Source of the DNA: an uncultured Streptococcus sp.
GTDB taxonomy: Bacteria; Bacillota; Bacilli; Lactobacillales; Streptococcaceae
Assembly (NCBI RefSeq): GCF_938020365.1
Contig: NZ_CALIIB010000115.1
Span: 1 to 19,083, forward strand
Direction of reading: 5' to 3'
Length of the DNA stretch: 19,083 bases
Shown: piece by piece, positions 15,721-19,083 of the stretch
How the letters are laid out: each line of letters begins with the position of its first letter
Position numbering within the stretch: the first letter of the stretch is position 1
Notes under the pieces: generated by a model
Told to the model about the DNA's origin: nothing
Seen by the model: only the letters and a program-made list of their open reading frames with translations
Databases searched by the model: none
Position numbers and translations under genes: made by a program

Positions 15721-16461
15721 CTAAAATTCTATATGTTTAAATTTCTGTTTTCCTTTGATGTAAAAGAAGAGTATATAAAGAACTGATATTCCTACCGCAA
15801 CTAAGCAAGCTAGTGGAAAATTCTCTTGGGACAAGTCTGCATAGCCGTTTGGAAACAAATAGTTAATCCCAATCAACACAGGAGCAACTGAGGCAGCTAG
15901 CGAAAAGAACACTCCCGTTAAAACTGTTTGAACCGTTTTTGAAGTCACCGAAATCATTACTACTAATAGTAGTGTAATCAGATTCAAACTAATAGTAGAT
16001 AACAATGAAAAAATTGTCGAAAAAATATCTGGAACTTTTTCAGAAATAAAATTAGCAGGAACAGCCCCTTGTGAGAATAATATACCGTAGTAAGATAGCA
16101 CACTTGTCATAACCGTTCCTAGTAGAAATAAAACATATACAACTAATAAACTGCCTAACTTCGCTTTAAAAATCTGTGAGCGATTGATGTCTTTGTATAG
16201 AAATAGAATCCCCGAATCAATTTCATCTTTAAAAACAGAGGATATAACGAGTGAGAATAATAAGTTAGGCAATATCAAACGATATTGAGTGCTAATGGTT
16301 GTAGCAAGAAACTCTGAAAAATTCCCTGCCAAACCTGTGCTCGTCCCGTCCATAAATTCTGTTAAAAGTGGAACTAATAAAGGAAGAAGTATAAAAATTA
16401 AAAATATCTTAACATCCCTTCTGTTAAAAACAGATTTAAATATTGCTTTAAATAGTGTCAT
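15721..16461 (-). CDS. ABC-2 type permease (immunity/export module, first copy)
   Basis: A 246-aa six-helix permease, paralogous to the one at 13071-13844. It shares a basic start ('LFKAIFKSVFNRRDVKIF'), 'FLYKDINRSQIFKAKL' and the end 'KFKHIEF'. The start is placed at the ATG with AGGAG six bases upstream (16459-16461); this agrees with the paralogue's N-terminus, while an upstream GTG frame would add six residues with no ribosome-binding site. It is the first ABC gene after the six peptide copies, separated by the hairpin pair at 16481-16560. It probably combines with the ATPase and the second permease into one pump for the operon's peptide. Confidence 0.8.
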   Translation of the reverse strand: MTLFKAIFKSVFNRRDVKIFLIFILLPLLVPLLTEFMDGTSTGLAGNFSEFLATTISTQYRLILPNLLFSLVISSVFKDEIDSGILFLYKDINRSQIFKAKLGSLLVVYVLFLLGTVMTSVLSYYGILFSQGAVPANFISEKVPDIFSTIFSLLSTISLNLITLLLVVMISVTSKTVQTVLTGVFFSLAASVAPVLIGINYLFPNGYADLSQENFPLACLVAVGISVLYILFFYIKGKQKFKHIEF

Positions 16462-16480
16462 TGTCATCTCCTGATTCACT

Positions 16481-16560
16481 TATTAATAAAATAGAGCTTA
16501 AATAACTTACATTAAGCTCCATTTTATTAATAGTTAATATAAAATTAACTATTAATAAAA
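16481..16560 (-). promoter_or_regulatory. Two mutually exclusive hairpins between the peptide array and ABC genes
   Basis: A 17-bp perfect AT-only hairpin pairs 16522-16538 with 16544-16560. A 21-bp hairpin with one mismatch pairs 16481-16501 with 16512-16532. The two share bases 16522-16532, so only one can form. Neither is followed by a proper T-run, so this looks like an mRNA stabiliser, processing site or attenuation switch that sets the ratio of peptide to transporter rather than a full terminator. Confidence 0.6.
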
Positions 16561-16588
16561 CTAAGACCTTCAATTGTATGCTACTTAC

Positions 16589-16681
16589 TTAAATTGCGTG
16601 ACGGCCACGGGTATAGGTATAACTGATAATACCAAGGTTGATGGTGTTGCGTTTCGATGCTTTTTTAATTTGTTTTGCCAT
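16589..16681 (-). CDS. Repeated cationic peptide, copy 6 (variant)
   Basis: A 30-aa peptide and the last copy before the ABC genes. It differs from the other five at two places: Pro9 to Ser and Ser29 to Ala, so it ends RGRHAI. Its DNA has further silent changes (Asn12 AAC, Ile14 ATC) and shares the outer-copy codons with copy 1. The net charge stays +7 with no acidic residue or cysteine. It has the full TAAGGAGG ribosome-binding site. Divergence of the distal copy is expected when inner repeats expand by unequal crossing over; whether the variant has a distinct role is unknown. Confidence 0.85.
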   Translation of the reverse strand: MAKQIKKASKRNTINLGIISYTYTRGRHAI

Positions 16682-16694
16682 TTTATGTTCCTCC

Positions 16695-16787
16695 TTAAAT
16701 TGAATGACGGCCACGGGTATAGGTGTAGCTGATAATACCGAGGTTAATGGTATTACGTTTTGGTGCTTTTTTAATTTGTTTTGCCAT
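16695..16787 (-). CDS. Repeated cationic peptide, copy 5
   Basis: A 30-aa peptide identical to copies 1-4, with the inner-copy codon set. It begins MAKQIKKAPKRN and ends TYTRGRHSI. The preceding stop codon is embedded in TAAGGAGG, eight bases before this ATG, so translation is efficient and coupled. Confidence 0.85.
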   Translation of the reverse strand: MAKQIKKAPKRNTINLGIISYTYTRGRHSI

Positions 16788-16800
16788 TTTATATTCCTCC

Positions 16801-16893
16801 TTAAATTGAATGACGGCCACGGGTATAGGTGTAGCTGATAATACCGAGGTTAATGGTATTACGTTTTGGTGCTTTTTTAATTTGTTTTGCCAT
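16801..16893 (-). CDS. Repeated cationic peptide, copy 4
   Basis: A 30-aa peptide, same protein as copies 1-3 and 5. The spacer before it reads AACATAAA instead of AATATAAA, one of the few base differences among the inner units (copy 6 has the same variant). Perfect TAAGGAGG ribosome-binding site. Confidence 0.85.
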   Translation of the reverse strand: MAKQIKKAPKRNTINLGIISYTYTRGRHSI

Positions 16894-16906
16894 TTTATGT
16901 TCCTCC

Positions 16907-16999
16907 TTAAATTGAATGACGGCCACGGGTATAGGTGTAGCTGATAATACCGAGGTTAATGGTATTACGTTTTGGTGCTTTTTTAATTTGTTTTGCCAT
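16907..16999 (-). CDS. Repeated cationic peptide, copy 3
   Basis: A 30-aa peptide identical in protein and essentially identical in DNA to copies 2, 4 and 5. Perfect TAAGGAGG ribosome-binding site overlapping the stop of copy 2. Confidence 0.85.
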   Translation of the reverse strand: MAKQIKKAPKRNTINLGIISYTYTRGRHSI

Positions 17000-17012
17000 T
17001 TTATATTCCTCC

Positions 17013-17105
17013 TTAAATTGAATGACGGCCACGGGTATAGGTGTAGCTGATAATACCGAGGTTAATGGTATTACGTTTTGGTGCTTTTTTAATTTGTTTT
17101 GCCAT
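17013..17105 (-). CDS. Repeated cationic peptide, copy 2
   Basis: A 30-aa peptide, the first of the four inner copies that share one DNA haplotype. Protein identical to copy 1 despite several synonymous differences, which points to selection for the amino-acid sequence. Perfect TAAGGAGG ribosome-binding site. Confidence 0.85.
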   Translation of the reverse strand: MAKQIKKAPKRNTINLGIISYTYTRGRHSI

Positions 17106-17118
17106 TTTATATTCCTCC

Positions 17119-17211
17119 TTAAATTGAATGACGGCCACGGGTATAGGTATAACTGATAATACCAAGGTTAATGGTATTGCGTTTCGGTGCTTTTTTAATT
17201 TGTTTTGCCAT
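17119..17211 (-). CDS. Repeated cationic peptide, copy 1 (putative leaderless bacteriocin)
   Basis: A 30-aa peptide, the first of six copies. The N-terminal third is strongly basic (MAKQIKKAPKRN); the middle is hydrophobic and rich in Ile/Thr/Tyr (residues 13-24); the end is TRGRHSI. It has seven Lys/Arg, one His, no Asp/Glu and no Cys. There is no double-Gly leader, no signal peptide and no lanthipeptide, sactipeptide or lasso enzyme nearby. High copy number, strong ribosome-binding sites and the downstream exporter and immunity-type ABC genes suggest a leaderless cationic bacteriocin, but I recognise no known family. Alternatives are a second secreted signal or a peptide acting inside the cell. 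GGAG lies eight bases before the ATG. Confidence 0.85.
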   Translation of the reverse strand: MAKQIKKAPKRNTINLGIISYTYTRGRHSI

Positions 17212-17228
17212 TTTATGTCTCCTTTAAT

Positions 17229-17324
17229 CTATTTTGTTCTTTTTAACCATGGCTTTGGATAAGATTGTTTCGTTATGAAGTCACTGTCTTCCAAAATCCA
17301 ATGATTAGCTAACTGATGTTTCAT
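17229..17324 (-). CDS. Small ORF of 31 codons before the peptide array
   Basis: It encodes a 31-aa peptide starting MKHQLANHWILEDSDF and ending KPWLKRTK: amphipathic, with two Trp, an acidic centre and a basic C-terminus. GGAG lies ten bases before the ATG; a seven-codon ORF starting four bases earlier in another frame competes for the same site. It ends 17 bases before the first 30-aa copy. It is unrelated in sequence to the repeated peptide. It could be a second secreted component, an immunity or leader peptide, or a chance ORF. Confidence 0.5.
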   Translation of the reverse strand: MKHQLANHWILEDSDFITKQSYPKPWLKRTK

Positions 17325-17365
17325 GCATTTTGTTCTCCAAGTTCTTTATGTTATGTGAATTACTA

Positions 17366-17449
17366 TCATTTAACGATAAATGCAAAACACGGATGCTTAC
17401 ATTTGAATGACCGTTTTTTATACACTGGTGTATAAATTGTCTGCCTCAT
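17366..17449 (-). CDS. Small ORF of 27 codons, basic peptide with two Cys
   Basis: It encodes a 27-aa peptide starting MRQTIYTPVYKKRSFK, with two cysteines (Cys17 and Cys21, CKHPC) and the end FAFIVK. It carries seven Lys/Arg, one His and no acidic residue. GGAG sits about eight bases before the ATG, and it starts 21 bases after the stop of the 106-codon ORF. High charge and lack of acids resemble the repeated peptide's composition but not its sequence. A DNA dyad (17417-17436) lies inside it. It may be a second antimicrobial component or a decayed gene. Confidence 0.5.
   Translation of the reverse strand: MRQTIYTPVYKKRSFKCKHPCFAFIVK
17417..17436. repeat. 20-bp inverted repeat inside the 27-codon ORF
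   Basis: TTTATACAC-TG-GTGTATAAA has nine-base arms separated by two bases. It could be a transcription-factor dyad or overlap a weak internal minus-strand promoter (TATAAA at 17417-17422 with CAGACA at 17438-17443, 15-base spacer) for the peptide array. Confidence 0.5.
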
Positions 17450-17470
17450 GCCTCTTCTCCTTTTTCAAAC

Positions 17471-17791
17471 CTATTTTAATTTTTCAAAAAAATCAAAATC
17501 CCTAAATGTACGATTGTATTTCAGAGTCATATCAAGTCCTTCTGTGATATCTGATACTGTAATTCGTGCAGTAGGAGAGATATTTTTCAAAGTATAAACT
17601 CTAAGAATATTTCTTTTAACCGTAATCAAGTCTAACAAGTAACCATTGATTCTTATCTCCACTTGTATTAGGGTATCATATGACTGTCGAATGACTAATA
17701 CATCTCGTACGCCAACTCTGTACAAATTTGGTATATTATTGAATCGTTCGAATATTAATGTGCAGTAACTTTTTGTATTTACCCCCACCAA
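17471..17791 (-). CDS. Orphan ORF of 106 codons overlapping the pheromone ORF
   Basis: It encodes up to 106 aa with no recognised domain: a soluble, mixed-charge sequence with a likely beta-rich middle ('TLIQVEIRINGYLLDLITV', 'ILRVYTL', 'ARITVSDI') and no signal peptide or membrane segment. There is no ATG start near the 5' end; the frame can begin at TTG (17791) or GTG (17788), inside the last codons of the pheromone ORF in the -1 frame, suggesting translational coupling or frameshifting. The G-run GGTGGGGG is the only Shine-Dalgarno-like element. It sits between pheromone and peptide genes in the same transcript. It could be an immunity or accessory protein; the function is unknown. Confidence 0.55.
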   Translation of the reverse strand: MVGVNTKSYCTLIFERFNNIPNLYRVGVRDVLVIRQSYDTLIQVEIRINGYLLDLITVKRNILRVYTLKNISPTARITVSDITEGLDMTLKYNRTFRDFDFFEKLK

Positions 17792-17829
17792 CCACCGATA
17801 AAACCCAGCAAATTAAAAAATTTAAACAT
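17779..17829 (-). CDS. ComS/XIP-like signalling peptide precursor (16 aa)
   Basis: The 16-codon ORF reads MFKFFNLLGFIGGWWG. It is short and hydrophobic, with a Lys near the start and a double tryptophan at the C-terminus, as in the WW class of ComS precursors (for example the 17-aa S. mutans ComS ending DWWSL). The active pheromone would be the last 7-9 residues, around GFIGGWWG, exported, matured and re-imported by an oligopeptide permease to bind the ComR-like protein. GAGAGG lies about eight bases before the ATG. It is directly downstream of the ComR-type gene and of a ComR-box-type promoter, the standard comR-comS arrangement. Its sequence differs from known competence pheromones, so it probably serves a separate circuit. 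Confidence 0.8.
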   Translation of the reverse strand: MFKFFNLLGFIGGWWG

Positions 17830-17865
17830 TTGTTTTTCCTCTCTGATGTCTTACTTACAAAAATA

Positions 17866-17874
17866 ATTATATCA
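17866..17874 (-). promoter_or_regulatory. Promoter of the pheromone/peptide operon
   Basis: On the minus strand TGATATAAT is a perfect extended -10. No consensus -35 exists; instead a ComR-type palindrome (17895-17908) and a T-rich stretch (GATTTTTTGTTG) lie upstream, as in ComR-dependent promoters. Transcription would start near 17859, about 30 bases before the pheromone ATG. Confidence 0.75.
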
Positions 17875-17894
17875 GCGCAACAAAAAATCACCAA

Positions 17895-17908
17895 TGACAG
17901 AAATGTCA
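17895..17908 (-). promoter_or_regulatory. ComR-box-type operator 2 (promoter-proximal)
   Basis: On the minus strand TGACATTTCTGTCA contains the GACA-N4-TGTC dyad of ComR boxes (consensus core GACATNNATGTC; one mismatch in the right half). It lies about 24 bases upstream of the -10 with a T-tract between, as at comS and comX promoters in other streptococci. Confidence 0.75.
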
Positions 17909-17950
17909 CTCTTTTTTTAACAAATAGATAGTAAAATCCGAACAAAACAA

Positions 17951-17990
17951 AAAACTTTTGGCAATTATTAATAAAAATGCCAAAAGTTTT
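17951..17990 (-). terminator. Terminator of the ComR-like regulator gene
   Basis: A perfect 13-bp stem, AAAACTTTTGGCA / TGCCAAAAGTTTT, with a 14-base loop is followed on the minus strand by TTGTTTTG. It separates the regulator transcript from the pheromone operon, so the latter depends on its own promoter. Confidence 0.85.
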
Positions 17991-18000
17991 ATTTTGTCAA

Positions 18001-18012
18001 GACATTGATGTC
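18001..18012. promoter_or_regulatory. ComR-box-type operator 1 (distal)
   Basis: GACATTGATGTC is an exact match to the palindromic ComR-box core GACATNNATGTC. It lies 12 bases after the regulator's stop codon and 105 bp (centre to centre) upstream of box 2. On the minus strand both boxes begin AGTGACAT. No good -10 stands at the matching distance, so it may be an auxiliary site. Confidence 0.65.
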
Positions 18013-18024
18013 ACTATTCACAAA

Positions 18025-18939
18025 TTATCGAATATATTTTTTTATATCTTCCTGCCATTCTATATCAAGACTCGTTATCAATTCCTCATTTCCAAATATT
18101 TGAGCAACCACTTTCGCCTCTTGATACTTTCGATTTGCCTCATTAAAATCACACTGAATATAATATTTCCACTCGACCATTAAAATTAATGGTTTCTTTT
18201 GGAAATCTCGGGTTCTATTCATAATATAATTTAACTTATCTACTGCCATCTTAAAATAGGAGAACTCTCCAACAAGCTCCAAACAGCACAGTGCTGCAAA
18301 CAGAGCATCCCGCAATAAATATAAATCTTCTAATTCAGTTTCTTCTATTTGATGACATAGCTTTTTAAATAGAAGAACAATTTCTTCTTGCGTAGTTTCT
18401 TTTATAAATCCTGAATTCAATCCATCCATTAATGCACAGAGAAAATAAAGTCTTGATTTCAATAATGTACTAGTATGAAACGGTTCTATGTCGACTAGAC
18501 TGTCAAAACTATTCTCCAACACACCTTGACCATATAATGAATTTTGGCCTGCCCGCACCTGGTCAATCGCCTGCAAGCAATCGATCATTATCTGCTCATC
18601 TCTTGGAAGATTGTCATAAAAGTCCTCAAAGATTTCATCAAAATACGCATCTTTTTGTTCTTGCAGTTCCTTATCCCCATAGTCAGGGTGATGAAGCAGA
18701 AAATACTTGATTTCCTTATAACGCTCTGGCAACTCTTGATAGTCAGGCATGAGGATATAGGCTGGAATCTCCAATTTTTCTGCAATATGCTCCAGAGTTT
18801 TCAGAGTGGGATGAAACTCTCCTTTTTCGATACGTGCCAACTGGCGGACAGACAAACCAGACTCATCATCACAAAAGGCCGGACGGCTCAAACCTTTCTT
18901 TTTACGCAACTCCTCTATTCTTTTACCAACATTATTCAT
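18025..18939 (-). CDS. ComR-type XRE/TPR peptide-pheromone receptor and transcription factor
   Basis: A 304-aa RRNPP-type regulator. Residues about 4-62 form an XRE helix-turn-helix ('IEELRKKKGLSRPAFC', 'LSVRQLARIEKGEFHPTLKTLEHIAEKL') whose 'VRQL-RIEKGE--P-L--L--IA--L' signature matches ComR of competence systems. Then come 'LPERYKEIKYFLLHHPDYGD' and 'FYDNLPRDEQ', also ComR-like, and a C-terminal TPR-type peptide-binding domain. It would bind the re-imported WW peptide and activate the promoter at 17866-17908. The ATG at 18937-18939 is chosen over an upstream TTG. GAGGG lies about ten bases upstream. It has its own promoter and terminator. No comX or late competence gene is in the window, so I call it a ComR paralogue rather than comR. 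Confidence 0.85.
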   Translation of the reverse strand: MNNVGKRIEELRKKKGLSRPAFCDDESGLSVRQLARIEKGEFHPTLKTLEHIAEKLEIPAYILMPDYQELPERYKEIKYFLLHHPDYGDKELQEQKDAYFDEIFEDFYDNLPRDEQIMIDCLQAIDQVRAGQNSLYGQGVLENSFDSLVDIEPFHTSTLLKSRLYFLCALMDGLNSGFIKETTQEEIVLLFKKLCHQIEETELEDLYLLRDALFAALCCLELVGEFSYFKMAVDKLNYIMNRTRDFQKKPLILMVEWKYYIQCDFNEANRKYQEAKVVAQIFGNEELITSLDIEWQEDIKKYIR

Positions 18940-19001
18940 CAACCAAAACCCTCATTATTATTTGAAAAAAAATAATTTAATTATCAAAGTTTTCTGTTTT
19001 T

Positions 19002-19010
19002 ATTATATCA
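19002..19010 (-). promoter_or_regulatory. Promoter of the ComR-like gene
   Basis: On the minus strand TGATATAAT is a perfect extended -10, with a weak TTGGCG -35 (19026-19031) 18 bases upstream. Transcription would start near 18995, leaving a leader of about 57 AT-rich bases. Confidence 0.65.
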
Positions 19011-19035
19011 GAATTCCTCCAATCACGCCAAAAAA

Positions 19036-19061
19036 GAGGCTGGGACAAAAGTCCTAGCCTC
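19036..19061 (-). terminator. Terminator of a minus-strand gene beyond the right edge
   Basis: The GAGGCTAGGAC / GTCCCAGCCTC stem (one wobble pair) with a four-base loop is followed on the minus strand by TTTTTTGG. It is a common streptococcal terminator sequence and belongs to the same family as 1322-1351. It insulates the pheromone system from upstream transcription and marks the right border of the island. Confidence 0.8.
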
Positions 19062-19083
19062 TCAATTGTCTTTGGATTGTCGA

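Larger units (their letters stand above)
16589..17211 (-). repeat. Six tandem 106-bp units, each a complete small-peptide gene
   Basis: Start codons fall at 17211, 17105, 16999, 16893, 16787 and 16681, a strict 106-base period made of a 93-base ORF plus 13 bases. Each internal junction reads stop TAA merged into TAAGGAGG, then AATATAAA or AACATAAA, then ATG. Inner copies 2-5 are essentially identical in DNA. Outer copies 1 and 6 share a different set of synonymous codons (Leu16 CTT, Ser20-Tyr21 AGTTAT) from the inner ones (CTC, AGCTAC). Confidence 0.97.

Noticed and set aside
16589..17211. The regular repeats could be a CRISPR or satellite array
   Set aside because: The unit is 106 bp with a 93-base intact ORF, a perfect ribosome-binding site and no unique spacers; differences are mostly synonymous.
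16695..17211. Plus-strand ORFs running through the repeats (about 44 codons starting ATGACGGCC)
   Set aside because: They have no ribosome-binding site, cross unit borders and are antisense to clearly translated peptide genes with perfect Shine-Dalgarno sequences.
16589..17211. The repeated peptide as a lanthipeptide, sactipeptide or lasso precursor
   Set aside because: It contains no cysteine and has no leader-core architecture, and no LanM/LanBC, radical SAM or lasso cyclase gene is in the window.
17398..17412. A third ComR box before the 27-codon ORF (ACATTTGAATGACC)
   Set aside because: The half-sites are four bases apart instead of two and the right half does not match TGTC.
18025..18939. 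The regulator as the canonical competence ComR
   Set aside because: No comX or late competence genes are present and the linked genes are peptide/ABC genes, so I treat it as a paralogous ComR-type system; a genome search for a second comR would settle this.

Overview
The window looks like a Streptococcus chromosome. The left half has the gene content and order of a streptococcal sialic-acid (nan/sat) locus, the promoters have consensus or extended -10 boxes, and the GGCTRGGACAAAAGTCC-type terminators are familiar from streptococci. The overall look fits a mitis/sanguinis-type oral species, but the species cannot be fixed from the sequence alone.

Left part (about 1-11200): the minus strand starts with a cut-off GNAT acetyltransferase, followed on the plus strand by a monocistronic RpiR-family regulator (probable NanR). 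Facing it, and all on the minus strand, is a complete sialic-acid uptake and catabolism cluster. In transcription order it is CE7 acetyl esterase, then NanE, an MsmK-type sugar ABC ATPase, the SatA-like binding lipoprotein, two permeases (SatB/SatC-like), a NanQ/YhcH anomerase, a YesL-like DUF624 membrane protein, NanA lyase and a ROK kinase (NanK). Together they import Neu5Ac, deacetylate and mutarotate it, and convert it through ManNAc and ManNAc-6-P to GlcNAc-6-P. The esterase and nanE promoters each carry a cre-like box. Each also has a TGAAANTAGTTTCA-type palindrome exactly 56 bp beyond the -35 hexamer, a good candidate for the regulator's operator.

Right part (about 11270-19061): a visibly more AT-rich island, all on the minus strand and bounded by terminators. 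It looks like a self-contained, pheromone-controlled peptide system. A ComR-type XRE/TPR regulator is followed by a terminator, two GACA-N4-TGTC (ComR-box-type) palindromes 105 bp apart, an extended -10 promoter, and a 16-codon ORF, MFKFFNLLGFIGGWWG. That peptide has the short length and C-terminal Trp-Trp of ComS/XIP pheromones. Downstream are a 106-codon orphan ORF overlapping the pheromone ORF in the -1 frame and two further small-peptide ORFs (27 and 31 aa). Six tandem 106-bp units follow, each encoding the same 30-aa, +7, Cys-free and acid-free peptide behind a perfect TAAGGAGG ribosome-binding site. After two mutually exclusive hairpins come a bacteriocin-immunity-like ABC module (two paralogous ABC-2 permeases, a CPBP membrane protein, a small membrane protein and an ATPase) and a peptidase-less ABC exporter.

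The most economical reading is a ComRS-like quorum-sensing circuit driving high-dosage production, export and self-protection of a leaderless cationic peptide, probably a bacteriocin. The regulator, pheromone ORF, boxes, repeat array and ABC genes are seen directly. The antimicrobial function is inference.
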